NCBI RefSeq assembly: GCF_014137855.1
Contig: NZ_JACGWT010000003.1
Coordinates: forward strand, 1-64,000
Reading direction: 5' to 3'
Source of the DNA: Microlunatus kandeliicorticis
Lineage (GTDB): Bacteria; Actinomycetota; Actinomycetes; Propionibacteriales; Propionibacteriaceae
DNA: 64,000 nt
A program made the position numbers and the translations under genes. Shown here piece after piece: positions 47,461 to 58,767 of this stretch (within the stretch, counting starts at the first letter, position 1; every line of letters begins with the position of its first letter). The notes beneath the pieces were generated by a model. It was not told where the DNA came from. It did not search any database and saw only the letters and a program-made list of their open reading frames with translations.

Positions 47461-47531
47461 CTCGGACTGCTCCTCAGTCGGGTGGTGGATCTCGGAACGC
47501 GGTGGGACCGGCCCACGCGGGCCGGTCGGGC

Positions 47532-48722
47532 TCAGTCCTCGAGGACCGAGAGACCCGGCAGCGTCTTGCCCTCGAGGTACTCGAGGCTCGCGCCGCCGCC
47601 GGTGGAGATGTGACCGAAGGCGTCGTCGGCGAAGCCGAGATCACGGACGGCCGCCGCGGAGTCGCCGCCGCCGACCACCGAGAGGCCGTCGACCTCGGTC
47701 AGCGCCTGGGCGACGGCGCGGGTGCCGCCGGCGAAATTCTCCCACTCCGCCACGCCCATCGGCCCGTTCCAGAACACGGTCCGGCCCTTGCTGATCACCG
47801 CACCGAACACGGTCTGCGCATCCGGTCCGATGTCGAGACCCAACTGGTCGGCGGGGATCTGGTCGGCGGGGACGACGGTCGGCGGGGCGTCGGCCTTGAA
47901 CTCGGGGGCCACCACGATGTCGGAGGGCAGCACGATCTGCTTGCCTCCGGCCGCGGCCTGGTCGAGGTAGCCCTTGACCGTCTCGATCTGGTCCTCCTCG
48001 AGCAGGCTCTTGCCCACCCCGTGGCCCTGGGCCGCGAGGAAGGTGAAGACCATGCCGCCGCCGATCACCAGGGTGTCGGCGGTCTTGATCAGGTTGGCGA
48101 TCACCGCGAGCTTGTCCGAGACCTTGGCCCCGCCGAGCACCACCACGTAGGGCTTCTTCGGCGCCTCGGTGAGCTGCTGGAGCACCTCGACCTCGGCCTG
48201 GACGAGCAGCCCGGCCGCGCTGGGCAGCCGCGAGGCGACGTCGTAGACGGACGCCTGCTTGCGGTGCACGACGCCGAAGCCGTCGGACACGAACACGTCG
48301 CCGAAGGCGGCGTACCGGTCGGCCAGCGCACCGCGCTCGGCCTCGTCCTTGGACTCCTCGCCCGGCTCGTAGCGGACGTTCTCGAGCATCGCGACGTCGC
48401 CGTCGGCGAGCCCGGCGACGGTCTCCTGGGCGGAATCGCCGACCACGTCACCGGCCAGCCGGACCTCGACGCCGAGCAGCTCGGAGAGCCGGGCGGCGGC
48501 GGGCGCCAGCGAGTACTTCGGGTTGGCCTCGCCCTTGGGCCGGCCGAGGTGCGCCATGATCACGATCTTGGCGCCGGCCTCGCGGAGCCGGTTGAGCGTG
48601 GGCAGCGAGGCCCGGATCCGCCCGTCGTCGGTGATCCGGTCCCCGTCCAGCGGCACGTTGAGGTCGCAGCGGATCAGGACGCGCTTCCCGCGCAGGTCAC
48701 CCAGGTCGTCGATCGATTTCAC
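47532..48722 (-). CDS. pgk: Phosphoglycerate kinase
   Basis: A 396-aa glycolytic kinase transferring phosphate from 1,3-bisphosphoglycerate to [38 protein letters not shown] and [15 protein letters not shown] are the family blocks. GTG 48722 has GGGAG five bases upstream. Separated from gap by 233 bp that contain one copy of a paired intergenic repeat. Confidence 0.97.
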   Translation of the reverse strand: MKSIDDLGDLRGKRVLIRCDLNVPLDGDRITDDGRIRASLPTLNRLREAGAKIVIMAHLGRPKGEANPKYSLAPAAARLSELLGVEVRLAGDVVGDSAQETVAGLADGDVAMLENVRYEPGEESKDEAERGALADRYAAFGDVFVSDGFGVVHRKQASVYDVASRLPSAAGLLVQAEVEVLQQLTEAPKKPYVVVLGGAKVSDKLAVIANLIKTADTLVIGGGMVFTFLAAQGHGVGKSLLEEDQIETVKGYLDQAAAGGKQIVLPSDIVVAPEFKADAPPTVVPADQIPADQLGLDIGPDAQTVFGAVISKGRTVFWNGPMGVAEWENFAGGTRAVAQALTEVDGLSVVGGGDSAAAVRDLGFADDAFGHISTGGGASLEYLEGKTLPGLSVLED

Positions 48723-48773
48723 AGCTTCTCCCAGTGTGTTCGCGCACGCCGCCGGGGCACCACGTACGTCTGC

Positions 48774-48920
48774 GAGCGTCCTCCGAGCCGCGCCGGGCCG
48801 TTCTGCACGACGAGGCTCTCGGGCGCCAGGGTTGGGTCACCTCGCACCGCCCGCCGAACGGCCCGCCCCGCCCCGAGAACGAGGAGGAAGAACGGGCCGT
48901 TCAGCGCGGCGTGCGCGAGC
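48774..48920. repeat. Intergenic repeat, copy A (downstream of gap)
   Basis: Core 1 at 48774-48818 and core 2 at 48877-48920, 58 bp apart. Both cores recur in inverted orientation at 50093-50205 with about 80-90% identity by eye. Core 2 includes GAACGAGGAGGAAGAACG. No convincing protein frame. Confidence 0.75.
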
Positions 48921-48930
48921 AGACTCAAGG

Positions 48931-48948
48931 GAGTCCGCGAGCGGACTC
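48931..48948 (-). terminator. Hairpin just after gap
   Basis: GAGTCCG and CGGACTC pair around CGAG, 8 bp past the gap stop. Likely an intrinsic terminator or attenuator that lowers readthrough into pgk. Confidence 0.5.
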
Positions 48949-48955
48949 AACTAGC

Positions 48956-49981
<1,026 letters not shown>

Positions 49982-50092
49982 TCAGTCGTGGGACATCCAA
50001 ACGCCGTCCACACTAACCAATCGCGACCAGCCGAACCCGGACCGCATCCGGTGCTGGTAGCAACCTCAGACCACCCGCCAAATTGGTTCGTT

Positions 50093-50205
50093 CGCACACG
50101 CCGCGCTGCTACGGCTCGTTCTTCCTCCTCGTTCGCGAGGACGGAGAAGCGTGTCCTCGCGAGCCTCGTCGTGCAGAACGACCCGGCGCGGCTCAGAGGA
50201 TGCTC
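50093..50205. repeat. Intergenic repeat, copy B (upstream of gap), inverted
   Basis: Reverse complement of copy A: core 2 at 50093-50134, core 1 at 50161-50205, here only 26 bp apart. It fills most of the 267-bp gap between whiA and gap. Confidence 0.75.
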
Positions 50206-50227
50206 ACGAACGAGGGTGAGCTCGGGA

Positions 50228-51211
50228 CTAGTCGTCCTCGAGCATGTCCTGGGGGAGGTTGGCGGTGGTGTTGTCGATGCCGAGCTCGGCGGCCCGCTTG
50301 TCGGCGGTGGCCAGCAGCCGGCGGATCCGGCCGGCGACGGCGTCCTTGGTGAGCTGCGGGTCGTGCAGCTGGCCGAGCTCCTCGAGGCTGGCCTGCTTGT
50401 TCTCCAGCCGGAGCACGCCGGCCGCGCGCAGGTGCTCGGGGACGTCCTCGCCGAGGATCTCGAGCGCCCGCTCGACCCGGGCGCTGGCGGCCACCGCGGC
50501 CCGCGCCGAGCGGCGCAGGTTGGCGTCATCGAAGTTGGCCAGTCGGTTGGCCGAGGCCCGGACCTCGCGGCGCATCCGGCGCTCCTCCCAGGCCAGCAGC
50601 GACTCGTGCGCCCCGAGCCGGGTGAGCAGCTGGCCGATCGCCTCGCCGTCACGGATGACCACCCGGTCGACGTTGCGGACCTCGCGCGCCTTGGCCGAGA
50701 TGCCGAGCCGACGGGCGGCGCCGACCAGGGCCAGGGCCGCCTCCGGACCCGGGCAGGTCACCTCGAGGGCCATCGACCGGCCGGGTTCCGTCAGCGAGCC
50801 GTGGGCGAGGAACGCGCCACGCCAGGCGGCCACGCACTCGTCCAGCCCGCCGCTGACCACCTGGGCGGGGAGCCCGCGGGCCGGGCGTCCGCGCGAGTCG
50901 ACCAGCCCGGTCTGCCGGGCCAGCGCGTCGCCGTCCTTGATGACCCGGACGACGTAGCGGGTGCCGCGGCGGATGCCCGCGCCGTTGACGATGACCAGCT
51001 CGCTGGGGTGGCCGAAGACGTCGGCGATGTCGGTCCGGAGCCGTCGGGCCACCGCGCCGGTGTCCAGCTCGGCCTCGATCACGATCCGTCCGCTGACGAT
51101 GTGCAGCCCGCCGGCGAAGCGCAGGGTGGCGGCGACCTCGGCCTTGCGGGCACCGGGCTTGCTGACCTTGATCGTCGCCAGCTCGGCCTTCACCTGCGCG
51201 GTCATCGCCAT
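50228..51211 (-). CDS. whiA: DNA-binding protein WhiA
   Basis: A 327-aa regulator with a degenerate LAGLIDADG homing-endonuclease-like N-terminal region ([18 protein letters not shown]) and a C-terminal HTH ([33 protein letters not shown]). In streptomycetes it controls sporulation septation with WhiB; in others cell division and growth. ATG 51211 has no Shine-Dalgarno; CAAGAT lies 6 nt upstream, a weak -10. Third of rapZ-glmR-whiA. Confidence 0.94.
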   Translation of the reverse strand: MAMTAQVKAELATIKVSKPGARKAEVAATLRFAGGLHIVSGRIVIEAELDTGAVARRLRTDIADVFGHPSELVIVNGAGIRRGTRYVVRVIKDGDALARQTGLVDSRGRPARGLPAQVVSGGLDECVAAWRGAFLAHGSLTEPGRSMALEVTCPGPEAALALVGAARRLGISAKAREVRNVDRVVIRDGEAIGQLLTRLGAHESLLAWEERRMRREVRASANRLANFDDANLRRSARAAVAASARVERALEILGEDVPEHLRAAGVLRLENKQASLEELGQLHDPQLTKDAVAGRIRRLLATADKRAAELGIDNTTANLPQDMLEDD

Positions 51212-51287
51212 TGACGCATCTTGTCATGCACGGCAAGCACCGACCGAGTCGACGGCAGAATTCCCTTGCCTGGTTGACTTTGCCGGG

Positions 51288-52250
51288 TCAGATGCCCATG
51301 ATCCCGGCGTACGCGGAGGCCAGCCGCAGCGGGTCGTGGCGCGCCGAGCCGTCGCGCGCGGCCAGCTCCTCGACCACCAGCTCGGCGCCGAGCGAGTGCG
51401 CGTAGGCCTCGAGGTGGTCGTCGTCGCCGACGAACCGGCTGTCGGCCAGCACCACGTCGAGCCGCAGCTTCGGGGCGTGCTCGGCCAGCAGCTCGATGTG
51501 CCGGGCGGCACTGAACCCGTGGGTCTCGGCGTCGGTCCGGACGTTGAGGGTGAGCACCCGCTTGGCCGGCGTGGTGAGGATCGCCGCGGCCAGGTCGGGC
51601 ACCAGCAGGTGCGGGATCACCGAGGTGAACCAGGAGCCGGGACCGAGCACCACCCAGTCGGCGTCGAGCACCGACTCGATCGACTCCGGGCAGGTCGGCG
51701 GGTCCACCGGCAGCAGCCGGACGTTGCGGACCTCGCCGGTGGTCATCGCCACCCGGTGCTGACCGTGGATCACCGAGGTCTCGTCCGGGGAACGCGGGTC
51801 GACGCCGAGCACGTCGGCCTCGATCTGCAGCGGCACCGAGGACATCGGCAGCACCCGCCCCTTGGCGCCGAGCAGCCGGGCCACCATGTCGAGCCCGGCC
51901 ACCGGGTCGCCGAGCCGCTCCCACAGCCCGGCGATCAGCAGGTTGCCGATCGCGTGCTCGCGCAGCGAGCCGTCACCGGTGAACCGGTACTGCAGCACGT
52001 CGGCCCAGGTGCGGCCGGACTCGTCGTCTCCGCAGAGCGCGGCCAGCGCCATCCGCAGGTCGCCGGGCGGCAGGCAGTCGAGCTCCTCGCGGAGCCGGCC
52101 GGACGACCCGCCGTCGTCGGCCACGGTGACCACCGCGGTCAGCCGGTCGGTGATCCGGCGCAGCGCGGTCAGCGAGGCGGCCAGCCCGTGGCCGCCGCCG
52201 AGGGCGACCACGGCGGGGAGCAGCCCGAGGCTGCCGACGGGCTCGCTCAT
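51288..52250 (-). CDS. glmR: GlmR/YvcK family regulator of cell-wall carbon flux
   Basis: A 320-aa CofD-like fold protein. [19 protein letters not shown] and [17 protein letters not shown] (UDP-sugar binding), and [16 protein letters not shown] are typical. In Firmicutes GlmR/YvcK binds UDP-GlcNAc and steers carbon to peptidoglycan. Overlaps the rapZ stop as ATGA. Separated from whiA by 76 bp. Confidence 0.92.
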   Translation of the reverse strand: MSEPVGSLGLLPAVVALGGGHGLAASLTALRRITDRLTAVVTVADDGGSSGRLREELDCLPPGDLRMALAALCGDDESGRTWADVLQYRFTGDGSLREHAIGNLLIAGLWERLGDPVAGLDMVARLLGAKGRVLPMSSVPLQIEADVLGVDPRSPDETSVIHGQHRVAMTTGEVRNVRLLPVDPPTCPESIESVLDADWVVLGPGSWFTSVIPHLLVPDLAAAILTTPAKRVLTLNVRTDAETHGFSAARHIELLAEHAPKLRLDVVLADSRFVGDDDHLEAYAHSLGAELVVEELAARDGSARHDPLRLASAYAGIMGI

Positions 52251-53272
52251 GCCTGACCGACGTCGCGGTGCAGCACCTTGGTGGGCATCCCCGAGGCCCG
52301 CAGCCGGCGGCCGAACTCCTCGGCCATCGCCGTGCTGCGGTGCTTGCCCCCGGTGCAGCCGATGGCCACGGTGGCGAACCGCTTGCCCTCCCGGACGTAC
52401 CCCTCGGCGGTCACCTCCAGCAGCGCCTCGAGCCGGTCGAGGAAGGTGGTGGCACCCTCCTGGGCCAGCACGTACTCGCTGACCTCGGGGGTCAGCCCGG
52501 TCAGCGGCCGCAGTTCGGGCACCCAGTGCGGGTTAGGCAGGAACCGGACGTCGACCACCAGGTCGGCGTCGACGGGGATGCCGTTCTTGAAGCCGAAGCT
52601 GAGCACGGTCACCCGCAGCCGCTCGTGATCGCCGTCGCCGTAGGCGTGGGTCACCCGCGAGGTCAGCTGGTGGATGTTGATGGCCGAGGTGTCGATGACC
52701 AGGTCGGCCGCGGCCCGCAGGGTGGCCAGGCTGCGCCGCTCGGCCAGGATGCCGTCGAGCAGCCGGCCGTCGCCCTGCAGCGGGTGCGGACGCCGGACCG
52801 ACTCCTGCCGCCGGACGATGACGTCGTCGCTGGCCTCGAGGAAGAGGATCTCGGGCCGCACTCCCCCGTTCCGCAGCTCGGAGAACATCGCCGGCAGCTG
52901 CTCGAAGAACGACCGGGTGCGGACGTCGAGCACGACCGCCAGCCGGTGCCAGCCGGACTCCGCGGCGAGCGCGCACACCTCGGGCAGCACGTTCGGCGGC
53001 AGGTTGTCGACCACGTACCAGCCCAGGTCCTCCAGCGCGTTGGCCGCGGTGCTGCGACCGGCTCCGGACATCCCGGTCACCACCACCAGCCGGACGCCCT
53101 GGCCGAGCGCACCGGTGCCGGTGGGGCCCGCTCCGGGCTCGGCGGTCTCGGCGCCGGGCAGGCCGGCGCCGAAGCGTTCGGTCGCCTCGTCGGCCGGGCC
53201 GTCGGTGGCGGCGGGGGGCTCGAGGTCGTCCGGTCGGGGGGACGCGGTGTCCACCGGTGTCTCGGTGCTCAC
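52247..53272 (-). CDS. rapZ: RapZ-like nucleotide-binding protein
   Basis: A 341-aa P-loop protein. The P-loop is GMSGAGRST (67-75), with Arg in place of the usual Lys, as I recall for actinobacterial members. [20 protein letters not shown] and [16 protein letters not shown] are family blocks. In E. coli RapZ controls glmS mRNA decay; here the neighbour glmR suggests a cell-wall sugar role. The first ~58 residues are acidic and low-complexity. GTG 53272 lies 6 nt after GATAAT. Confidence 0.9.
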   Translation of the reverse strand: MSTETPVDTASPRPDDLEPPAATDGPADEATERFGAGLPGAETAEPGAGPTGTGALGQGVRLVVVTGMSGAGRSTAANALEDLGWYVVDNLPPNVLPEVCALAAESGWHRLAVVLDVRTRSFFEQLPAMFSELRNGGVRPEILFLEASDDVIVRRQESVRRPHPLQGDGRLLDGILAERRSLATLRAAADLVIDTSAINIHQLTSRVTHAYGDGDHERLRVTVLSFGFKNGIPVDADLVVDVRFLPNPHWVPELRPLTGLTPEVSEYVLAQEGATTFLDRLEALLEVTAEGYVREGKRFATVAIGCTGGKHRSTAMAEEFGRRLRASGMPTKVLHRDVGQA

Positions 53273-53278
53273 CGGCCC

Positions 53279-53284
53279 ATTATC
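53279..53284 (-). promoter_or_regulatory. Possible -10 box of the rapZ-glmR-whiA operon
   Basis: Minus-strand GATAAT, 6 nt before the rapZ GTG, in the 48-bp gap after uvrC. One base off TATAAT. Confidence 0.45.
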
Positions 53285-53320
53285 GGGGTCGACGACCCGC
53301 GTGCCGCCCGCGCGACCGAC

Positions 53321-55306
53321 TCAGCCCTCGATGATCTCGCCGGTGGCGGTGTTGACCGACTCGCGGACCGGCTTGGCGTCCAGCGCGGCCTTAACCGAGA
53401 TCGCGGTCTTGGTGCCGAAGCCGGGCACTGCGGCGATGTCCTCGACGGTCGCCGCGCGGAGCTTCTTGAGCGAGCCGAAGTAGGCCAGCAACGCCTTGCG
53501 CCGCACCTCCCCCAGCCCGGGGATCTCGTCGAGGGTCGACTCGACCATCGACCGGCTGCGCCGGCTGCGGTGGTGGGTGATGGCGAACCGGTGCGCCTCG
53601 TCGCGGAGCCGCTGGAGCAGATAGAGCCCCTCCGAGGTGCGCGGCAGGATCATCGGGTCGTCCTCGTCGGGCAGCCAGACCTCCTCGAGCCGCTTGGCCA
53701 GACCGCAGAGCGCGACGTCGGTGATGCCGAGCTCGCGCATCGCCTGCGCGGCGGCGGCCACCTGCGGCGGCCCGCCGTCGACCACGATGAGCTGCGGGGC
53801 GTAGGCGAACTTCTTCGGCGCCCCGGTGGTCGGGTCGACCAGCAGCGCCCCCTCCGCCCCGGTGCCGTCGCCGTGCTCCTGCATGGCCAGGCGGTCGTCG
53901 AGCAGCCTCCGGAACCGGCGGGTGATGACCTCGTGCATGGCGGCGACGTCGTTCTGCCCGTCGACCCCGCGGATGACGAACCGGCGGTACTCACCCTTGC
54001 GCGGCAGCCCGTCCTCGAACACCACCATCGAGGCCACCACCTCGGTGCCCTGGAGGTTGGAGATGTCGTAGCACTCGATCCGCAGCGGCGCGCTCGGCAG
54101 GTCGAGCGCCTCCTGGATCTCCTCCAGCGCCCGGTTGCGGGTGGAGAGGTCGGCGGCCCGCTTGGTCTTGTGCCGGATCAGCGTCTCCTGCGCGTTCCGG
54201 CTGACCGTGTCCATCAGCGTCCGCTTGTCCCCGCGCCGCGGGACACGGATGTGCACCGGACCGCCGCGCTGTTCGCTGAGCAGGTCGGAGACCACCTCGA
54301 CGCTCGGCGGCAGCGCCGGGACCAGGATCTCGCGCGGGATCGCCTGCTCGGGCGTCGCGTCGGCGCCCGCGGCGTCGCCGTAGAGCTGGAGCAGGAACCG
54401 CTCGATCAGCTCGGCGGTGTCGCCCTCGTCGACCCGGTCGGCCACCCAGCCGCGTTCACCGCGGACCCGGCCGCCGCGGACGTGGAAGATCTGCACCGCC
54501 ACCTCGAGCGGGTCCTCGGCCAGCGCGATGACGTCGGCGTCGGTGCCGTCCATGAAGACGATGGCGTTCTTCTCGAGGGCGCGCTGGAGCGCGCCGAGGT
54601 CGTCGCGGAGCCGGGCCGCGCGCTCGAACTCGAGCGCCGCACTGGCCTCCTTCATCTCGGCCGTCAGCCGCCGGATCACCGGCTGCGTCTGCCCGGACAT
54701 GAAGCGGCAGAAGTCCTCGACGATCTCGCGGTGCTCCTCGGCGCTGACCCGGCCGACGCAGGGTGCCGAGCACTTGTCGATGTAGCCGAGCAGGCAGGGC
54801 CGGCCGACCTGGCCCGCGTTGCGGAACACCCCGTTCGAGCAGGAGCGCATCGGGAACGCGCGGAGCAGCAGGTCGACGGTCTCGCGGATCGCCCAGGCGT
54901 GGCCGTACGGACCGAAGTAGCGGTTGCCCTTGCGCTTGGGACCGCGACCGACCAGCACCCGCGGGAACTCCTCGCTCAGCGTCACCGCCAGCCAGGGATA
55001 GGACTTGTCGTCGCGGTACTTGACGTTGAACCGCGGGTCGTACTGCTGGATCCAGGTGTACTCGAGCTGGAGCGACTCGACCTCGGTCTGGACGACGGTC
55101 CACTCCACCTTGGCCGCCGTCATCACCATCGTCCGGGTGCGGAAGTGCAGCGAGGCGGGGTCGGCGAAGTAGGAGTTCAGCCGTTGGCGCAGGTTCTTGG
55201 CCTTGCCGACGTAGATGACCCGGCCGTCCTGGTCGCTGAACCGGTAGACCCCCGGCTGTTCGGGGATCGCCCCCGGGGCGGGTCGGTAGGTCGAGGGGTC
55301 AGCCAC
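53321..55306 (-). CDS. uvrC: Excinuclease ABC subunit UvrC
   Basis: A 661-aa nuclease making both cuts in nucleotide excision repair. Domains: GIY-YIG ([21 protein letters not shown], residues ~18-38), Cys-rich centre ([15 protein letters not shown]), UVR motif (~210-245), UvrC RNase H-like domain ([38 protein letters not shown]) and a C-terminal helix-hairpin-helix pair. GTG 55306 lies 6 nt after TAATCT. First of uvrC-rapZ-glmR-whiA. Confidence 0.97.
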   Translation of the reverse strand: MADPSTYRPAPGAIPEQPGVYRFSDQDGRVIYVGKAKNLRQRLNSYFADPASLHFRTRTMVMTAAKVEWTVVQTEVESLQLEYTWIQQYDPRFNVKYRDDKSYPWLAVTLSEEFPRVLVGRGPKRKGNRYFGPYGHAWAIRETVDLLLRAFPMRSCSNGVFRNAGQVGRPCLLGYIDKCSAPCVGRVSAEEHREIVEDFCRFMSGQTQPVIRRLTAEMKEASAALEFERAARLRDDLGALQRALEKNAIVFMDGTDADVIALAEDPLEVAVQIFHVRGGRVRGERGWVADRVDEGDTAELIERFLLQLYGDAAGADATPEQAIPREILVPALPPSVEVVSDLLSEQRGGPVHIRVPRRGDKRTLMDTVSRNAQETLIRHKTKRAADLSTRNRALEEIQEALDLPSAPLRIECYDISNLQGTEVVASMVVFEDGLPRKGEYRRFVIRGVDGQNDVAAMHEVITRRFRRLLDDRLAMQEHGDGTGAEGALLVDPTTGAPKKFAYAPQLIVVDGGPPQVAAAAQAMRELGITDVALCGLAKRLEEVWLPDEDDPMILPRTSEGLYLLQRLRDEAHRFAITHHRSRRSRSMVESTLDEIPGLGEVRRKALLAYFGSLKKLRAATVEDIAAVPGFGTKTAISVKAALDAKPVRESVNTATGEIIEG

Positions 55307-55312
55307 GCCCCC

Positions 55313-55318
55313 AGATTA
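55313..55318 (-). promoter_or_regulatory. -10 box of uvrC (leaderless type)
   Basis: Minus-strand TAATCT followed by 6 nt and GTG 55306. No Shine-Dalgarno and no recognisable LexA box in the 84-bp gap upstream. Confidence 0.55.
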
Positions 55319-55390
55319 GGCGCGGCCGCCGACAGTCGAGCGGGTCGGGGACGCGCCGGGCGCACGCCGGCGACAGGATCGCGGTGCCGG

Positions 55391-56008
55391 TCAGCGGGCG
55401 GCGCCGGAGACCCAGGCGGCGGCCCGGGCGGCACCGTCGAGCCAGCGCCGGCGTCGGTCGTCGTCGGCCGCGTTGACCTGCGGGAACACCATCCGCTCGA
55501 CGTCCGGACCGCCGAGGGTGGGCGCGACCGCGCGGCGCCAGAGCAGGTCGAGCGGGTCCCCGGCGCCGTCGCGGTCCGGCGGGCTGTCGGTGGTGGTGAC
55601 CACCAGCAGCCGTCGGACGCCGAGCAGCGGCTCGATCGGCGCGGTCGGTCCGTGGTCGCGGTAGGCGACGCCCGGTGCGAGCACCCGGTCGAGCCAGCCG
55701 GCCAGCACGGCGGGCGGCTTGCCCCACCAGTTCGGGTGCACCACCACCAGCGCGCGGGCGACGGCGAGCTCGCGTCGGTGGGTGTCGACCAACGGGTCGG
55801 CGGTCGGACGGGCGCCGCCACCGGGTCCGGGCAGCCGCGACTCGTCGGCGGTGAGCAGCGGGTCGAACCCCTCGACGTAGAGGTCGTGCCAGCCGACCCG
55901 GGCCCCGGCCTCGGTCAGCGTGGCGCGGATCCGGGCGGCGGCGGCGTGGCAGAAGCTGTCGGCGCGCGGGTGGCCGAGCACGACCATCGCCGGGCTCAGC
56001 AGGCGCAT
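55391..56008 (-). CDS. NAD(P)H dehydrogenase (quinone)-like flavodoxin-fold protein
   Basis: A 205-aa flavodoxin-fold protein of the NQO1/KefF group. MVVLGHPRADSFCHAAAARI is the FMN phosphate segment; HPNWWGKPPAVLAGWLDRVLAPGVAY is the signature. Likely a quinone or azo reductase in the cytosol. ATG 56008 lies 6 nt after TATCCT with no Shine-Dalgarno. Same strand as uvrC but separately promoted. Confidence 0.85.
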   Translation of the reverse strand: MRLLSPAMVVLGHPRADSFCHAAAARIRATLTEAGARVGWHDLYVEGFDPLLTADESRLPGPGGGARPTADPLVDTHRRELAVARALVVVHPNWWGKPPAVLAGWLDRVLAPGVAYRDHGPTAPIEPLLGVRRLLVVTTTDSPPDRDGAGDPLDLLWRRAVAPTLGGPDVERMVFPQVNAADDDRRRRWLDGAARAAAWVSGAAR

Positions 56009-56014
56009 CGGCTC

Positions 56015-56020
56015 AGGATA
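56015..56020 (-). promoter_or_regulatory. -10 box of the flavoprotein gene (leaderless type)
   Basis: Minus-strand TATCCT, then GAGCCG, then ATG 56008. It is next to the terminator of the upstream gene. Confidence 0.5.
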
Positions 56021-56026
56021 GGGCGG

Positions 56027-56066
56027 CCCGGCCGGTGCCGCTCCCCTCGAGACGGCACCGGCCGGG
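56027..56066 (-). terminator. Terminator after the Rieske lipoprotein gene
   Basis: CCCGGCCGGTGCCG (56027-56040) and CGGCACCGGCCGGG (56053-56066) form a perfect 14-bp stem with a 12-nt loop, 17 bp past the stop. Confidence 0.75.
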
Positions 56067-56083
56067 GTCCGGGGCGGGGGCGC

Positions 56084-56698
56084 TCAGCTGACGAAGAGGT
56101 TGCTCCCCGACTGCTCGACGTTCTTGGCGGCCAGCGGCTGGTTGGCCGGACCGCGCTTGACCGACCCGTCCTCGATCGAGAACTCGCTGCCGTGGCAGCG
56201 GCAGAGGATGATCCCGTCCTGGACGGCGCTCACCGGGCAGCCCTGGTGGGTGCAGATCCCGCTGAACGCCTTGTAGGTGCCCGAGGTCGGCTGGGTGACC
56301 ACCAGCTTGTCCTTGATCACGCCGCCGCCGACCGGGACCTCGGTCTTGGCGAACTCGGTGCCGGTGGGCTGGCTGGACGTCGAGCCCGACGCGGACCCGG
56401 AGGACGAGGACGACGGGGAGTCGGACGCGGAGGGGCTGCTCGCGGCGCTCGACGGTCCGGCGGCGGGCGACCCCGAGCTGCCGCCGGCCGGACCGGCCGA
56501 GCTGTCGGTGCCGCCGCAGGCGGCCAGTGCGGCCACGCCACCGCCGGCCAGGGCGACCAGCGAGGCCCGGCGGAAGAGCTCGCGGCGGTTGCTGCCGGCC
56601 GGAGTGGATCCGTCGGCCGCGAGGCAGCCGGCGCAGGCGTGCGGGGTGGGGTCCTCGGTGCCGGGCTCGGTGGAGAGGCGGTCGGGCGAGGTGGTCAT
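56084..56698 (-). CDS. Rieske [2Fe-2S] lipoprotein, Tat-type export
   Basis: A 204-aa exported protein. NRRELFRRASLVALAGGG (37-54) looks like a twin-arginine signal and LAAC (58-61) a lipobox, so it is probably anchored at the outer face of the membrane. Residues ~62-112 are a Ser/Gly/Pro linker. The Rieske domain has Cys149-x-His151 and Cys166-x2-His169, with Cys154 and Cys168 for the disulfide typical of high-potential centres. An N-terminal CAGC sits before the signal. Electron partner unknown. Confidence 0.88.
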   Translation of the reverse strand: MTTSPDRLSTEPGTEDPTPHACAGCLAADGSTPAGSNRRELFRRASLVALAGGGVAALAACGGTDSSAGPAGGSSGSPAAGPSSAASSPSASDSPSSSSSGSASGSTSSQPTGTEFAKTEVPVGGGVIKDKLVVTQPTSGTYKAFSGICTHQGCPVSAVQDGIILCRCHGSEFSIEDGSVKRGPANQPLAAKNVEQSGSNLFVS

Positions 56699-56833
56699 CG
56701 GAGGCTCCGCTCGGTCGTTCGGACTGCTGTCTCACTGTGTGCACGAACGGGATCGGTTGATCGTTCATCGACCTCGCTGTGAGTTCCGGGGTGACCACCC
56801 CGGGCCGGCGCCGGGCGGGCAGAATCCGGGCCC

Positions 56834-58717
56834 ATGGCGGTCGGCGAGGACAGCTGGAGCATCGACCTGCACGGCGAGGCGTACACCGACAAGGTGCTCG
56901 GGTGCTGGCTGGGCAAGAACGCGGGCGGCACGCTCGGCACCCCGGTCGAGGAGGTCTGGGGGCGCGACGAGCCGTTCGACCTCGACTGGTACCCGGAGCT
57001 GCGGTCCGGGGGGTTGCCCAACGACGACCTCGAGATGCAGCTGGTCTGGCTGACCGCGCTGAGCCAGGTCGGGCCGGAGCTGCGGGCCGCCGACCTGGCC
57101 CGCTACTGGCTCGACCACATCGGCTACAACTTCGACGAGTACGGGCTCAATAAGGCCAACCTCCGGCTCGGGCTCCAGCCACCGGTCAGCGGGTCCTGGA
57201 ACAACTGGTTCGTCGACTGCATGGGCTGCCCGATCCGCTCGGAGGTGTGGGCGTGTGTGGCGCCGGGGGTGCCGCGGGTCGCGGCCCGGTACGCCTACGA
57301 GGACGCGATCTGCGACCACGCCGGCGGCGAGTCGGTGTGGGGCGAGTTGTTCAACGTGGCGATCCAGAGCGCCGCGTTCGTGGTCGACGACGCCGACACC
57401 CTGCTCGACATCGGGCTCAGCTACGTGCCCGAGGGGACGGCGACCGCGCGCGCGGTGCTGGCGGCCCGGCGGGCGCACGCCGAGGGGCTGGACTGGCTGG
57501 CCGCCCGACGTCGGGTGCTCGAGGAGACGCCGAGCCGGGTCGCGCAGTACTCGCCGATCAACCTCGGGTTCCAGACCATCGGGCTGCTCTACGGCCGCGA
57601 CTTCGGCGAAGCGCTCTGCCTCACCGTCAACTGCGGCTGGGACACCGACTCCTCCGGCGGCAGCCTCGGCAGCTGGTGGGGCATCCGGGCCGGGCGTTCC
57701 GGGCTGCCGGAGAAGTGGATCGAACCGTTCGGGACCGGGCTGTCGACCAACGAGTCGTGGGGCGGGGTCCGGCACCTCACCGACGGCAGCGCGCCGATCC
57801 CGACCGACGTGGTCGAGCTGACCGCGGCGATCCGGGAGCAGGCCGCGCGAGTGCTCGCGCACCACGGGGTGCCGGTCGAGAACGGCGTGATCACCGTCGA
57901 GCGGGAGTCGCTCTACGCTGACGACGGCGTGCGCGCGCTGTGGGCCCGGTCGCCGTGGACGGTCGCGCACGACCTCGGTCAGCTGCGGGTCGATGTCGAC
58001 TACCAGGGCTCGGCGGCCGCGCGGCCCGGCGGCGTCCGCGAGCTCGCGCTGACCGTGCACAACCCGCACCCGGACCCGGTGGTCGTGGGGGTGTCGACGC
58101 TGGTGCCCGACGGCTGGCGTCCGGCCGTGCCGCAGACCGTCGAGGTCGCGGCCGCGGGCGCGGCGTCGGTCCGGCTGGAGATCGGCGTCGGCGGCCGGGC
58201 GGCGGTCGAGCAGAGCAACGTGGTGCTGGTGCGGGCCCAGCCGCAGGGCTACCCCACCGTCGCCCCCGTGCCGGTGACGCTGGCCGGCGCGCAGGCCTGG
58301 CGGTGGCGGACGGTCGGCGGCGAGGAGTGGACGGACTTGGCGGTCGACGGCAACGCCCTACCGCTGGCCGAGCTCCTGTCGAGCGCGACCGGTCCGGTCG
58401 AGCTCCGCGGCTGGATCGAGGCGACCGAACCCACCAAGGTCCGGCTCGGCGTCGACACCACCGTGGACACGGTGGTGCGGGTCAACGGCACGGTGTTGCT
58501 CGACTACGCGGGCCCGCGGCTGATCCGCCCGTCCTACGGCGTCGAGGAACTGGTCAACCGGGTGGTCGAGCTCCGTCCCGGCTTCAACGAGGTGTCGGTC
58601 ACCCTGACCGTCCCATCGGGCGCGACCGAACTGGCCGGGCACACCTTCCTGTCCACGCCCGACCGGCTCCGGCACGGCATCGTCCATCTCCGCCGGACCC
58701 GCACCCCCGAGGACTGA
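56834..58717 (+). CDS. ADP-ribosylglycohydrolase-fold protein with C-terminal beta domain
   Basis: A 627-aa protein. Residues ~15-330 have the ADP-ribosylglycohydrolase (ARH) fold: DKVLGCWLGKNAGGTLG, first metal site Asn63-Asp64-Asp65 (PNDDLEMQL) and second site Asp270-x-Asp272 (GWDTDSSGG). Residues ~370-627 are beta-rich (ELALTVHNPHPDPVVVGV), like Ig/NEW3-type modules near carbohydrate enzymes. There is no signal peptide. ARH members remove ADP-ribose, but this long subtype is uncharacterised to me. CAGAAT lies 8 nt before ATG 56834, a weak leaderless -10. Confidence 0.8.
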   Translation: MAVGEDSWSIDLHGEAYTDKVLGCWLGKNAGGTLGTPVEEVWGRDEPFDLDWYPELRSGGLPNDDLEMQLVWLTALSQVGPELRAADLARYWLDHIGYNFDEYGLNKANLRLGLQPPVSGSWNNWFVDCMGCPIRSEVWACVAPGVPRVAARYAYEDAICDHAGGESVWGELFNVAIQSAAFVVDDADTLLDIGLSYVPEGTATARAVLAARRAHAEGLDWLAARRRVLEETPSRVAQYSPINLGFQTIGLLYGRDFGEALCLTVNCGWDTDSSGGSLGSWWGIRAGRSGLPEKWIEPFGTGLSTNESWGGVRHLTDGSAPIPTDVVELTAAIREQAARVLAHHGVPVENGVITVERESLYADDGVRALWARSPWTVAHDLGQLRVDVDYQGSAAARPGGVRELALTVHNPHPDPVVVGVSTLVPDGWRPAVPQTVEVAAAGAASVRLEIGVGGRAAVEQSNVVLVRAQPQGYPTVAPVPVTLAGAQAWRWRTVGGEEWTDLAVDGNALPLAELLSSATGPVELRGWIEATEPTKVRLGVDTTVDTVVRVNGTVLLDYAGPRLIRPSYGVEELVNRVVELRPGFNEVSVTLTVPSGATELAGHTFLSTPDRLRHGIVHLRRTRTPED

Positions 58718-58767
58718 CCCCGTCCGCGCACCACCTCCGCGCGCTGAGCCTCTGGGGCGCATGGTGC

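Noticed and set aside
52268-56782. A 1504-codon open frame on the plus strand
   Set aside because: It is antisense to glmR/rapZ/uvrC/flavoprotein/Rieske genes, which all have clear family motifs. Long empty frames are expected opposite high-GC genes. Composition is Arg/Gly/Val-rich with no domain.
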